Assembly (NCBI GenBank): GCA_034007295.1
Contig: JAVERC010000002.1
Span: 1 to 64,000 of the forward strand
DNA: 64,000 nucleotides
Origin: JACKCP01 sp034007295
Lineage (GTDB): Bacteria; Desulfobacterota; Desulfobacteria; Desulfobacterales; JACKCP01
Direction of reading: 5' to 3'
A program made the position numbers and the translations under genes. The notes under the pieces were generated by a model. The model was not told where the DNA came from and did no database searches. It saw only the letters and a program-made list of their open reading frames with translations. Of this stretch, positions 40,917 to 50,279 are shown piece by piece; position 1 is the first letter of the stretch, and each line of letters opens with the position of its first letter.

Positions 40917-42089
40917 TTGAATATTGCAGTTGTTGTTAGGACTTTGCGAATAGGTGGTATGGAAAGGGTTGCAGCAAACCTTTCTGATGCATTTAAAAAA
41001 AAAGGTCATAATGTAACTCTAATTTATTTGAAGGATAAGCCTGTTCAGATAAAACCAGATGATAATGATATTGATATAAGACTTTTAAACCTGGATAAAC
41101 TGCTTTTGAGAACTGGCATAGGATTTTTTTGGATTGTTTTATCAGCTTTTTTAAATATTGTTTTCAGGAAAAGTCTTTTTGTATGGAAAGGTTATTTTCA
41201 AACTAAAATTTTTTTCAGAGAACTTAAAAAAATTGAAGTTAAAAAAGGGAAATTTGATCTTATTATAGCAAGGGGGCAGGGTACTTTTGAATTAATCTGG
41301 AATCATAGGGATCAAAGAGTAATTCAGGTTTGTGAAAATATTTTCAGGCATAAAAATCCAGGTTTTTTAGGGCGGTTTTATTCAAGGCTTCTTTTTAATG
41401 GAAAAAAGATTGTTTGTGTTTCAAATGGAGTTTTTGAGGATTTTTTGGAATATCAAAAATCTTGTTTTATTGAACCAAAACTTTTAAAAATGATAACAAA
41501 TCCAATAGATATTGAATCAATAAGAAAACAGTCTAAACTTGAAGTTAAGGAAATACCAGACTATCCATATATTCTTGGGCTTGGAAGATTCGTGCCGCAA
41601 AAAAATTTTTTCAGATTAATTAAAGCATACAGGATTCTAGTAGATGAGTACAAAATTCCACATAAGCTTGTGCTTGCAGGTGACGGCAGAGAAAAGAATG
41701 CTCTTGTTTCCTTTGTAAGGGAGCTTAATCTTGAATCAAATGTATTTTTTCCTGGGTTTGCATTTAATCCTTATGCTTGGATGGCTTTTTCCTCTGTTTT
41801 TGTACTTAGTTCAGATTTTGAGGGTCTTGGAATGGTTATAATTGAAGCTTTTGCATCAGGAACAAATGTTGTTGCTGTAAATTCTCCAGGTGGGGTTAAA
41901 GATATCATGATGACAGGTGAATTAAACGAGCAGCTTTCGGATTTTACTCCTGAAAGTCTTGCTATGGTAATTTATAAAACCTTGAATAAACCCATTCCAC
42001 ATGAAGAAATAAGAAAGGTTTTAGATAAGTTCTCTCCTGATTTTATTGTGTCACAATATTTGGAACTGATTAGTAAAGAAATTATTTAG
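40917..42089 (+). CDS. Family 4 glycosyltransferase
   Basis: About 390 aa GT-B enzyme. N-terminal RIGGMERVAANLSDAFKKKGH is typical of sugar transferases of this family; the C-terminal sugar-nucleotide site includes GLGRFVPQKNFFRLI and SSDFEGLGMVIIEAFASGTNVV (E...E pattern). TTG 40917 has AAGGA seven bases upstream; the ATG at 40875 lacks one. The stop codon TAG is supplied by the first bases of a dispersed repeat (42087). Probably builds LPS or exopolysaccharide. Confidence 0.88.
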   Translation: MNIAVVVRTLRIGGMERVAANLSDAFKKKGHNVTLIYLKDKPVQIKPDDNDIDIRLLNLDKLLLRTGIGFFWIVLSAFLNIVFRKSLFVWKGYFQTKIFFRELKKIEVKKGKFDLIIARGQGTFELIWNHRDQRVIQVCENIFRHKNPGFLGRFYSRLLFNGKKIVCVSNGVFEDFLEYQKSCFIEPKLLKMITNPIDIESIRKQSKLEVKEIPDYPYILGLGRFVPQKNFFRLIKAYRILVDEYKIPHKLVLAGDGREKNALVSFVRELNLESNVFFPGFAFNPYAWMAFSSVFVLSSDFEGLGMVIIEAFASGTNVVAVNSPGGVKDIMMTGELNEQLSDFTPESLAMVIYKTLNKPIPHEEIRKVLDKFSPDFIVSQYLELISKEII

Positions 42090-42230
42090 TGATTGGCCGA
42101 AAATGAGAATTTTTTGTTCAGTTCAAGGAAGGTGAGAAATTTAACCTTTAGGATACATTGAGTATTTTGAGGATTAAATTTTGAATCTGGCTTTAGTGAG
42201 CAAAAAAGGCCGATTTAGCTCAGCAACAAA
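42087..42230. repeat. Dispersed TAGT...repeat, copy 2
   Basis: Starts TAGTGATTGGCCGAAAATGA and runs nearly identically to the reverse complement of the copy at 55671-55815 for about 120 bases. The far end is degenerate (CGATTTAGCTCAGCAACAAA). Its first three bases are the stop codon of the glycosyltransferase gene. Confidence 0.8.
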
Positions 42231-42259
42231 GCAGCATTTTTTAATGCAAAATTAATTTA

Positions 42260-43324
42260 TTATGCTTCTATCATGTCAAGATATCTGCGTTTTAAAATGT
42301 GAAAGTCAAATTTTTGATAATTATTAATTTGGGTTTGGATATTTTTGCAATAAATTTTTCTAGCATCAATCTGTTCTAAAATTTCTTTTAATTTGTTTTT
42401 TTTATAAAAAATAGAAAATGCCCTAAAGTCTTCAATATGATTAAAGCTTTCCTCCATAATAAAAGTTTTTTTTAGGCCAAATCCTAAGTTAAAACTTCCT
42501 GAAATTCTATTGTTTATGTATTCATCGGCTAAGCTTGAGTTAATAAGAGGCATAATATAATCACAATTTTTAATATAGCTTAAGAAAAGATTGTTTTCAA
42601 TATAGGTGTTAAACCAAAGAAATATATTTTCTTTTTTAGTTGAATTGATTTTTTCTTCAATTATTTTTATATCTTTTTCATTAGGCTTGCCAAGAAATAA
42701 AAATTTGGAATTTTTTATATCTGCTTGTGAAACAGCATCGATCAAATCAATATAATTTCTTCTTTTTAATTCTATGTTCCCAGGTATTCCAATCCAGATT
42801 TCATTTTTTGGCTTGAGACTTATAAAATTTCCAGCAAAAGGGTAAAAGATTGAATAAAGGGTATCAATTTTTTTTTCTTCACCAAATTTTTCTTTTAGGT
42901 TTTTAGTGAGGTAGTCATTTAAAGTAAAATAACCTTTTATTCTTTTTGTAATTGTTTTTTGTGTATGGCTTGTATCAAGCTTTGATATATGATGAATAAT
43001 GCCAAAAAAAGAAATATTCATGCTTTTTGTAAAAAGCAAAAAATCTCTGACTTTGTTGTTTTCAGCTGTATTGAAAATGCATGTAGAAATATTGTTTGAT
43101 TTAAGAAATTTTTTTATTGAAAAAAGGGTTTTAATCCAGCTTAATAAATCAGTCGTTTCAAAAAGGAAAATATTATCAAAATCCATTTGCGGAAGCTTTT
43201 CATAAACACTTTTGTCTGATATTAAAAAGACTTTGTAATTTCTGCTTTTTAAATATGCATATTGAGTATATATGCATTCACTATGGCCTTTGTAAAGTTC
43301 AACAAGACAAAAATTTTTACTCAA
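42260..43324 (-). CDS. Putative GT-B glycosyltransferase
   Basis: 354 aa. Alpha/beta layout with WIGIPGNIELKRRNYIDLID and KFLFLGKPNEKD resembling the C-terminal half of GT-B enzymes, and an N-terminal LVELYKGHSECIYTQYAYLKS. The usual E...E sugar-nucleotide motif is not clear. TTG start with GAGG ten bases upstream. Context among LPS genes supports an envelope sugar transferase; the linkage is unknown. Confidence 0.5.
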   Translation of the reverse strand: MSKNFCLVELYKGHSECIYTQYAYLKSRNYKVFLISDKSVYEKLPQMDFDNIFLFETTDLLSWIKTLFSIKKFLKSNNISTCIFNTAENNKVRDFLLFTKSMNISFFGIIHHISKLDTSHTQKTITKRIKGYFTLNDYLTKNLKEKFGEEKKIDTLYSIFYPFAGNFISLKPKNEIWIGIPGNIELKRRNYIDLIDAVSQADIKNSKFLFLGKPNEKDIKIIEEKINSTKKENIFLWFNTYIENNLFLSYIKNCDYIMPLINSSLADEYINNRISGSFNLGFGLKKTFIMEESFNHIEDFRAFSIFYKKNKLKEILEQIDARKIYCKNIQTQINNYQKFDFHILKRRYLDMIEA

Positions 43325-43405
43325 TTTAATAAATCCTCTTGTAAAATTTTTTAATTTTAATATTACAGGTTTTTTTACAAAAAGTATTAAATTTAAGTTA
43401 GTAAT

Positions 43406-45250
43406 TTATTTTTTGTAAAATTTAGCCTGCTCATTTAAAACATCTTTGAATATTTCGGGCCTTAATTTTGCATTTTCAAGCTGATTAAAGTTTTTGTCAT
43501 AAATTTCATAAAAACCTGTTGGATAACTAACCGTAATTCGATCGTTTTCAATTATTGCTTTTTTTGAGAATCCTCCTGAAAATACCCATTTTCTTTCTTT
43601 TTCATTAAAAAGATTTTTTCCGTTTGAAATTTTTTTTAAAGGAGTTTTAAGCCCAAATACTTCTTTTAAAAGAGTTGGTGCAACGTCAAGATGGCTTGTA
43701 AGGTGATTAAACTTATGTGATTTTTTGCCTGGCCAGTGGATAATTAGAGGCACATTTATCTGATAATTTGTAAAATTACTTCCATGGCCCCAGAAATTTT
43801 TGCCTGAATCATTAAATTCTTCACCATGATCTCCTGAAATAATAATGATTGAATTATTTAAGAGGCTTCTTTTTTCAAGTTCATCAAAAATTTTATCAAT
43901 TTGAGTATCAATAAATGAAAGAGCTATTTTGTATCTGTTTTTTATTGGAAGAGGGTTGTATTGGTAATCAAGTTTGTGGTATTCAACTTTTTTTACGTAT
44001 GGCTTGAATTGCTGTTTAATCTCAAAGTCAGATGGAAAGCTGTAGGAATGGGCAGAGTCATAAAAAAGAAAACTAAAAAAAGGTTTGTCTGTTTTTTTTG
44101 TTTCAATCCATTCAATAAAGTCTTTTGTTATGTCAATATCTCTTTCCCAGGCTGTTTTGCCGTCTGATGAAATTCTTAAATTTTTAATGTCTGAAAATAC
44201 TGTGTTATGAAAGGGAGGTGCTTTAAGTGTGGCACTGCCAAAAATTCCCATCTGATAATTTTTTTTTATTAAAACATCCATAAACAAAGGTGAAATATTC
44301 TCATCTTCTATTGCATTCCAGTAAGTACCTGAAAGGCCGTAAAAAAGAGTAAAAATTCCTTCTCTTGTACCATTTCCTCCACTTAAATGATTTTTAAAAT
44401 TAAGTATGTGGTCTTTTTTTGAAAAAGCATAAACTTCTGGCATAATATCTTTTTCAATCATATCAAATCTAAGACAGTCAATCAGAATAAAAATAATGTT
44501 TAAATCATTTGATGAGTTAAATTCAAGATTTTTTGGTGGATAATCAAGTTTGGAATTGAAAAAATCATTATCTTTGAATTCAAGTGCACCTGCTGTTTCT
44601 ACAATCCCATGTTTTTCAAAAAAACGCTTTGCTGTCAGAGGTTTGAATAAAGGCAAAAGATTGACTGATGATGTAATTATTCTTATGTTTTTTGCGTCTG
44701 CATAGGCATGTATAAGGTGAGAAGAAACAAAACTTACAAAAATAAAAATTCCAATCATTATTTTGATATTTTTTTTTATGTGTAAAATTTTTTCAATTTT
44801 TAATGAAAATAAAAGTTGAACTGAAAAGATTAAGATAAAAAGAATCAGAGCATAAAAGTAAGATGACGCTGGTAAATTGAAAATTTCCCTCCCCCCAATA
44901 ACAATTAGATTCAAAACTTCCATATTTATGTGAAATCTGTATTGGGCAAAAACCTTAAAATTTATAAAAAGTAAAAAAATTATTAAACTTAAAATTAAAC
45001 TTAAAATTATTTTTAAAATTTTTGGGTTAGGAATTAGAAATTTTAATATTAAAGCAAATGGAAAAATAAACAGCAAAATAAAAAAAGAATGGCCTGAAAT
45101 TGAAATAAAAAAATATAATAATGAATATGGGTTTGATTTATTCATAAGGAATTGAGAATAAAGCAGAAAAACACCAAAAATAAAAAAATAGTTAAATAAG
45201 AAAAAAATTCCAATAGGCTGTTTTTTTTTAAATAAATCATTAAAACGCAT
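43406..45250 (-). CDS. YejM/PbgA-like inner membrane protein with sulfatase-fold periplasmic domain
   Basis: 614 aa. Five N-terminal membrane helices (about residues 12-200), then an alkaline-phosphatase/sulfatase-fold domain: IIFILIDCLRFDM, SGGNGTREGIFTLFYGL, IIISGDHGEEF, FWGHGSNFTNYQINVP. The order and the GGN.TR..IF.LFYGL block match YejM (PbgA, LapC), which in E. coli senses LPS and controls LpxC degradation. Some sulfatase metal residues differ, as in YejM, so it may be a regulator rather than an enzyme. An LPS gene neighbourhood fits. Confidence 0.82.
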   Translation of the reverse strand: MRFNDLFKKKQPIGIFFLFNYFFIFGVFLLYSQFLMNKSNPYSLLYFFISISGHSFFILLFIFPFALILKFLIPNPKILKIILSLILSLIIFLLFINFKVFAQYRFHINMEVLNLIVIGGREIFNLPASSYFYALILFILIFSVQLLFSLKIEKILHIKKNIKIMIGIFIFVSFVSSHLIHAYADAKNIRIITSSVNLLPLFKPLTAKRFFEKHGIVETAGALEFKDNDFFNSKLDYPPKNLEFNSSNDLNIIFILIDCLRFDMIEKDIMPEVYAFSKKDHILNFKNHLSGGNGTREGIFTLFYGLSGTYWNAIEDENISPLFMDVLIKKNYQMGIFGSATLKAPPFHNTVFSDIKNLRISSDGKTAWERDIDITKDFIEWIETKKTDKPFFSFLFYDSAHSYSFPSDFEIKQQFKPYVKKVEYHKLDYQYNPLPIKNRYKIALSFIDTQIDKIFDELEKRSLLNNSIIIISGDHGEEFNDSGKNFWGHGSNFTNYQINVPLIIHWPGKKSHKFNHLTSHLDVAPTLLKEVFGLKTPLKKISNGKNLFNEKERKWVFSGGFSKKAIIENDRITVSYPTGFYEIYDKNFNQLENAKLRPEIFKDVLNEQAKFYKK

Positions 45251-45273
45251 TTTTGTCTCTGTATGGGTTATGA

Positions 45274-45471
45274 TTATTGAATAAGAAGGCTGTTATCTTC
45301 AGTTCCAAAAATTTCATCTGAAAAAAGAAGGTTTTGTGTTTGAATCTTTTCAACATAGCATTTTATGCATATGGCACATTTTGTTCTGCATATCGGATCT
45401 TTGCTGTCAAATTCCCCAAAACAGTCCAAATGTGCATCAATAATTTGTTTTAAAATCTTTTTTTTGTTCAT
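45274..45471 (-). CDS. Small Cys-rich protein, unknown
   Basis: 65 aa. Cys spacing C(DSKDPI)CRTKCAICIKC suggests a bound metal or Fe-S cluster. I do not recognise a family. GGAG five bases before the ATG, which overlaps the upstream suhB stop (ATGA), so it is translationally coupled to suhB. Very short, but the coupling and Cys pattern support a real gene. Confidence 0.5.
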   Translation of the reverse strand: MNKKKILKQIIDAHLDCFGEFDSKDPICRTKCAICIKCYVEKIQTQNLLFSDEIFGTEDNSLLIQ

Positions 45472-46250
45472 TTTATCTCCATTGCTTTGAGAATTGAGTT
45501 ATGAATGTGTCCGTTTGAAGCGATTATTTCATTCATGTATGGATTATAATCATTGTTTTTTAAATCGGTAATTATTGCTCCTGCTTCGTGAGCAATAATA
45601 ATTCCAGCTGCCGTATCCCATGGTTTAAGGTTTTGTTCAAAAAAGCCTTCAAAAACTCCAGATGCCACAAAACAAAGATCAAGTGCAGCAGATCCAAGTC
45701 TTCTTACTCCCCTTGAAATTTTGAGCACATTAAAAAACCTTTGGGAAAGTTCATCAAGTATTTCCATAAAATTATATGGAAAACCAGTTACAATCAGGCT
45801 GTCATTGATGTTTTTTTTATCTGATACATAAATTTTTTTTTGGCCAAGATATGAACCATTATGACTAACTGCCCAGTAAAGCTCGTCTGTATATGGATTA
45901 AAAACAACTCCAATAAGCGGATTTTTATTTTTATATAGTGCTATTGAAACAGAAAATATTGGAAGTTTATTTGCAAAATTTGTTGTTCCGTCAAGCGGGT
46001 CTATAATCCATTCGAACTCAGAACTGCCTTCAATTTTACCCTTTTCTTCAGAAAGAATAGAATGGTTTGGAAAATTTTTTGAAATTATTTCAATTATTTT
46101 TTTTTCAGACTCTATATCTGCTTCAGTTACTATGTCAACAGGCCCTTTTTTTGCCACTTCAGGATTTTTCCTGAAATAGCTGTTAAGTATTTTACCTGAA
46201 GCCAAAGCTGCCTGTTTTGCAATTTCAAGAAATTTAAAATTATCTTCCAT
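45468..46250 (-). CDS. suhB: Inositol monophosphatase family protein
   Basis: 260 aa, normal for SuhB/IMPase. Metal-binding motifs: ILSEEKGK, WIIDPLDGTTNFANKLP and the C-terminal WDTAAGIIIAHEAGA. It dephosphorylates inositol-1-phosphate and related phosphates; SuhB also acts in rRNA transcription antitermination in E. coli. A dispersed repeat copy lies 32 bases upstream, so it may be the promoter or insulator region. Confidence 0.92.
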   Translation of the reverse strand: MEDNFKFLEIAKQAALASGKILNSYFRKNPEVAKKGPVDIVTEADIESEKKIIEIISKNFPNHSILSEEKGKIEGSSEFEWIIDPLDGTTNFANKLPIFSVSIALYKNKNPLIGVVFNPYTDELYWAVSHNGSYLGQKKIYVSDKKNINDSLIVTGFPYNFMEILDELSQRFFNVLKISRGVRRLGSAALDLCFVASGVFEGFFEQNLKPWDTAAGIIIAHEAGAIITDLKNNDYNPYMNEIIASNGHIHNSILKAMEIK

Positions 46251-46281
46251 AAATATTTTTAGGCCTTTAATTAAACTTAAA

Positions 46282-46404
46282 TAGTTATTAGGCGAAAACG
46301 AGAATTTTGTTTCAGTTCATTGAAGATAAAAAATTTAACCTTTAGAATACATTTTGAATCTAGAACAGAAATGGACAAAAAAGGCCGTTTTCGTTCAGCA
46401 ACTA
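46282..46404. repeat. Dispersed TAGT...ACTA repeat, copy 3
   Basis: About 123 bp, starts TAGTTATTAGGCGAAAACGA and ends CGTTTTCGTTCAGCAACTA. It lacks about 20 internal bases compared with copy 4 but has both terminal inverted repeats. It fills almost the whole gap between suhB and hflX. Confidence 0.82.
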
Positions 46405-46421
46405 AATAACATTTTTTGAAA

Positions 46422-48065
46422 CTAAAGCAATTCACTTATATCATCAAGCTTTTTATCAAGAATATTATACAGGTTTTCAAGGCTTGGCCGTTTTTTTGCA
46501 ATAATTGAAACAGCATTATATTTTTTTTCAAGCACTTCTATTGTTTCACTTTCAACCAAATCTGCTTTGTTAAGTGCCATAATCATTGGTATATGGCTTA
46601 GTTTAAGTTCACTTACAATATTATTTACAGCCTCTATCTGGTTTTCCATCAAAGGGTTTGAAATATCTGCAACATGCAGAAGAATATCTGCCGACTCAAG
46701 TTCTTCAAGTGTTGCTTTAAATGCAGTTTTCAGGTCTTTAGGAAGATCTCTTATAAATCCAACAGTATCAGTTATTATTACTTCCCTTTCCCTTGGGAAC
46801 CTTAATCTTCTTGATGTAGGATCAAGGGTTGCAAAAAGTTTGTTTTCAGATATTACTTCGCTTTGGGTTAAAGTGTTCAAAAGTGTTGATTTCCCTGCAT
46901 TTGTGTATCCAATTATTGAAATTACAGGAATATTGTTTTTTTCTCTTTTTGCCCTTTGTTTTTCCCTTGTCTGCTGAACTTTTTTAAGTTCCTTTTCAAG
47001 TCTGTTTATCTGTTCCCTTGCACGTCTTCTGTCTGTTTCAAGTTTTGTTTCTCCGGGGCCTCTTCCTCCGATTCCTCCTGCAAGTCTTGAAAAAGCAGTG
47101 TTTTGCTGCATTATAAGTCTTGGCAGAAGGTATTTTTGTTGTGCAAGAGCTACCTGGAGTTTTCCTTCCCTTGTTTTTGCCCTTGATGCAAAAATGTCTA
47201 AAATAAGCTGGGTACGGTCAATTACTTTAATATCAAGTGTTTGGGAAATGGAGTTTATCTGGGACGGGCTCAGTTCCTGGTCAAAAATAATAATTGAGGC
47301 GTCTTTGCTAAGTGCAGTTATTGAAAGCTCGTTTATTTTTCCTTTCCCGATTAGAAATTTGGGGTCAGGTTTTTTTCTTGACTGAAATATCCTTTCAACA
47401 GTTTCAACCCCTGCTGTTTTTGCAAGTTCCTCAAGCTCATCAAGTGAATTTTCAGCTTCATATTTTGACTGGTCAGAAGCATTAATCAAAATTGCTTTTT
47501 CAGATGATTTCCCTTTTTTGGAAATTGGAGTTTTTTTTGATATTTCTTCTTCAATTGAAGATATAAGTTCAAGACAGTTATTGTTTAGATCATAAATTTC
47601 TTTTTTTTCGCTTGTATAATAGGGTGTTTTACTTTTTTCATCAAAAATAAGATGTGCGTAAAATATTCCCTCAGGATTTCCTTCAGCATTAATTGTAATG
47701 GCACATATAAGGTCAAGTCTTAAGAGTGCAAGGTCAGAAAGGTCATCAGAAGAAAGCCCTTCATCTGGTTTAAGATGGGTATGAACGCATCTCAGGCCTT
47801 TAAGTCTTCCAGATGAAGCCCTGTAAGAAGAAAGGTCTGGAATCATTATCTGCTGGTTTGTACCGATTATTACGGTTTCAATATTGCCTCTTCTGTCAAT
47901 TAAAACTCCAATTTGTCTTTTAATGAGTTTGGAAAAAAAAGCCATTTTTTCAGCGGTTTCAAAGGAAATAATAAGTTCCGGCGATGTTTTTTCATAATAA
48001 AGAGATTCAATTTCTTTTAAAATTGAACCCCTGATTCCTTCTGTTCTTCCAAAAATTTTTTTCAT
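46422..48065 (-). CDS. hflX: GTPase HflX
   Basis: 547 aa. HflX splits stalled ribosomes. After an N-terminal region of ~190 residues comes the HflX domain and helical linker (GGRGPGETKLETDRR), then the G domain: G1 IGYTNAGKSTLLN, G3 TDTVGFIRDLP, G4 ALNKADLV. The extra N-terminal ~180 residues are longer than in E. coli HflX but occur in many bacteria. It follows dnaB closely on the same strand (14 bases). Confidence 0.95.
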   Translation of the reverse strand: MKKIFGRTEGIRGSILKEIESLYYEKTSPELIISFETAEKMAFFSKLIKRQIGVLIDRRGNIETVIIGTNQQIMIPDLSSYRASSGRLKGLRCVHTHLKPDEGLSSDDLSDLALLRLDLICAITINAEGNPEGIFYAHLIFDEKSKTPYYTSEKKEIYDLNNNCLELISSIEEEISKKTPISKKGKSSEKAILINASDQSKYEAENSLDELEELAKTAGVETVERIFQSRKKPDPKFLIGKGKINELSITALSKDASIIIFDQELSPSQINSISQTLDIKVIDRTQLILDIFASRAKTREGKLQVALAQQKYLLPRLIMQQNTAFSRLAGGIGGRGPGETKLETDRRRAREQINRLEKELKKVQQTREKQRAKREKNNIPVISIIGYTNAGKSTLLNTLTQSEVISENKLFATLDPTSRRLRFPREREVIITDTVGFIRDLPKDLKTAFKATLEELESADILLHVADISNPLMENQIEAVNNIVSELKLSHIPMIMALNKADLVESETIEVLEKKYNAVSIIAKKRPSLENLYNILDKKLDDISELL

Positions 48066-48079
48066 TTAGTTTTTCCCGA

Positions 48080-49441
48080 TCAGGAATAGTTGTGAGCAAG
48101 TTCTTCAAATCTTGTGTATCTGTCAATAAAAGCCATGTTCACGGTTCCAACAGCACCGTTTCTGTGTTTTGCTATTATAAGTTCGGCAAGACCCTTGTTT
48201 GGGTTGTTTTCGTCTTTGTTATAAACTTCATCCCTGTAAATAAAGGAAACTATGTCTGCATCCTGTTCAAGAGCTCCAGATTCCCTCAAATCTGAAAGCA
48301 TTGGCCTTTTATCGCTTCTTTGTTCAAGGGTTCTGTTCAGCTGAGAAAGAGCAATTACAGGGATATTAAGCTCTTTTGCAAGCATTTTTAATGATCTTGA
48401 AATTTCTGCTATTTCAAGGTCTCTTCTGTCTGATTTTGTCTGAGCATTCATCAGCTGAAGATAATCAATAATTAAAAGTCCAAGGCCTTTGTCCATTTTT
48501 AGTCTTCTTGCTTTTGTTCTGATTTCAAGAGGGTTGACGTCTGGAGAATCATCTATGAAAATCGGAGCTTCATATAAAACAGCTGCTGCACTGTGAACTC
48601 TTTCCCAGTCATCTTTGTCGAGATACCCGCCTCTTATTTTAGCTGAGTCTACCCTTGCTTCTGCAGTAAGAAGCCTCATAGAAAGCTGTTCTTTAGACAT
48701 TTCAAGTGAAAAAATACCAACTGGTGTATTTGATCCTATTGCTACATTTCTTGCAAGGTTTAAGGCAAAGGCTGTTTTACCCATTGCAGGTCGAGCTGCA
48801 AGTATGAGAAGATCTGAACCCTGAAGTCCTGATGTTATTTTGTCAAGAGTTTTGTAACCTGTTGGTATTCCAGTTATTTTACTGTCCTTACCTTGTCTTT
48901 CATCCAGTGTATTTATATTGAGGTCAATTAAAGCATCTAGCGGAGAAAAATTTGGCCTTTGTTTTTTTTCTGTAATTTCAAATATTTTTTTTTCTGCAAA
49001 ATCAAGTATTTCTGATGCTGTTCCTGCCTCACCATAGCATTTTGTTATAATTTGTGAAGCAGAATTTATTAACCGTCTTAAATGGGATTTATCTCTAATT
49101 ATTCTTGCATAATCAACAGGATTTGGTGCAATTGGTGAAAGTTCAATTATGGATGCAAGCTCTTTTTTCCCGCCTGCATTTTCAAGTTCGCCTCTTTCTG
49201 TGAGGTGATTTGCAAGAGTTACAAGATCAATTGGCTTGTTGTTGCTGAAAAGATTCAGCATTGAAGTATAAATAAGGCTATGGGAATTTTTATAAAAATC
49301 CTCTGGATTTACAATGTCTGCAACATCAAGAAGGGTATCGTTATCAAGTAGAATTGTTGCTAATAAAGACGATTCCGCCTCGTAATTCTGGGGCGGAATC
49401 TTTGCTTCAAAAATTTTTGAAACATCAGTATTTTTTGCCAT
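48080..49441 (-). CDS. dnaB: Replicative DNA helicase DnaB
   Basis: About 453 aa. N-terminal DnaB domain (VPPQNYEAESSLLATILLDN-like start), then RecA-type motor: Walker A LAARPAMGKTAFALN, H1a GIFSLEMSKEQL, Walker B GLLIIDYLQLM, H4 ALSQLNRTLEQRSDKRP. It unwinds DNA ahead of the fork. ATG 49441 has a weak site; a TTG at 49447 is possible. It is the last gene in the rpsF-rpsR-rplI-dnaB transcript, a common grouping. Confidence 0.97.
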   Translation of the reverse strand: MAKNTDVSKIFEAKIPPQNYEAESSLLATILLDNDTLLDVADIVNPEDFYKNSHSLIYTSMLNLFSNNKPIDLVTLANHLTERGELENAGGKKELASIIELSPIAPNPVDYARIIRDKSHLRRLINSASQIITKCYGEAGTASEILDFAEKKIFEITEKKQRPNFSPLDALIDLNINTLDERQGKDSKITGIPTGYKTLDKITSGLQGSDLLILAARPAMGKTAFALNLARNVAIGSNTPVGIFSLEMSKEQLSMRLLTAEARVDSAKIRGGYLDKDDWERVHSAAAVLYEAPIFIDDSPDVNPLEIRTKARRLKMDKGLGLLIIDYLQLMNAQTKSDRRDLEIAEISRSLKMLAKELNIPVIALSQLNRTLEQRSDKRPMLSDLRESGALEQDADIVSFIYRDEVYNKDENNPNKGLAELIIAKHRNGAVGTVNMAFIDRYTRFEELAHNYS

Positions 49442-49455
49442 GTCCAAACTCAGTC

Positions 49456-49482
49456 TTTCAGCCGGAATAAATCCGGCTGAAA
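49456..49482 (-). promoter_or_regulatory. Hairpin between rplI and dnaB
   Basis: TTTCAGCCGGA and TCCGGCTGAAA pair perfectly (11 bp) around ATAAA. On the minus strand no U-run follows, so it is unlikely to be a full terminator; it may be an attenuator, processing site or mRNA stabiliser that lowers dnaB relative to ribosomal proteins. Confidence 0.65.
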
Positions 49483-49528
49483 ATTATATGTAAAATACTT
49501 ATGCTTTTAATAGATAAAAACCTGATTA

Positions 49529-49975
49529 TTATTCTTCAGGAAGAACAATAATTGTAATTTCAGGCTCAACATCTTTATAAATTCTAACAGGAATTGAGTA
49601 TTCACCAATTTCCTTGATAGGCTTTGTAAGAAGAAGCATTCTTTTTTCGATTGATACATCCTGTTTTTCAAGTTCATCAATAATATCCTGAATTGTAACT
49701 GAACCGTAAAGTCTGTTTTCTTCTGCGACCTTGGCACGTATTTCACATTTAACACCTTCAAGACGTTTTGCCATTTCTTCAGCAATTTCTTTTTCTTTAG
49801 CTATTTGTGCCTGAACTTTTTTAGCTTCCTGTTCCATTAGCTTTCTGTTCGCATCAGTAGCTAATACAGCTTTTTTTTGGGGAAGCAGATAATTTCTTGC
49901 ATATCCGTCAGCAACATTCACTTCGGATCCTATAATTCCAAGTGAACTTATTGTTTCTTTAAGTATAACTTTCAT
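49529..49975 (-). CDS. rplI: Ribosomal protein L9
   Basis: 148 aa. The N-terminal L9 signature is clear (GSEVNVADGYARNYLLPQKKA), followed by the long helix and C-terminal domain (RLYGSVTIQDI). AGGAGG upstream of the ATG. Part of rpsF-rpsR-rplI-dnaB. Confidence 0.97.
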   Translation of the reverse strand: MKVILKETISSLGIIGSEVNVADGYARNYLLPQKKAVLATDANRKLMEQEAKKVQAQIAKEKEIAEEMAKRLEGVKCEIRAKVAEENRLYGSVTIQDIIDELEKQDVSIEKRMLLLTKPIKEIGEYSIPVRIYKDVEPEITIIVLPEE

Positions 49976-50028
49976 TAGTCCTCCATGTAAATTACAATCA
50001 AATTGAGCTTTTAAATAAGGTATGTTTT

Positions 50029-50277
50029 TTATTCAACTTTTCCCACATAAGGCAGAACTGCAATATGCCTTGCCCTTTTAATTGCAGTACTCAGCTCTCT
50101 TTGATGTTTTGCACATGTTCCTGTTATTCTTCTTGGAATTATTTTTCCTCTTTCAGTAATGAAGTGCTTTAAGGTTTTAGGATCTTTGTAATCTATTGTA
50201 ATGTTTTTATCAACGCAGAATTTGCATACTTTTTTTCTTCTGTAGACCTTTTTCTTTTTTCTTTTAATATAAGCCAT
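50029..50277 (-). CDS. rpsR: Ribosomal protein S18
   Basis: 82 aa, N-terminus basic (KRKKKKVYRRKKVCKFC), core FITERGKIIPRRITG and KHQRELSTAIKRARH as in S18. Cys-x-x-Cys-type pair (CKFC) near the start, found in the zinc-binding form of S18. Two bases after rpsF. Confidence 0.97.
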   Translation of the reverse strand: MAYIKRKKKKVYRRKKVCKFCVDKNITIDYKDPKTLKHFITERGKIIPRRITGTCAKHQRELSTAIKRARHIAVLPYVGKVE

Positions 50278-50279
50278 GA

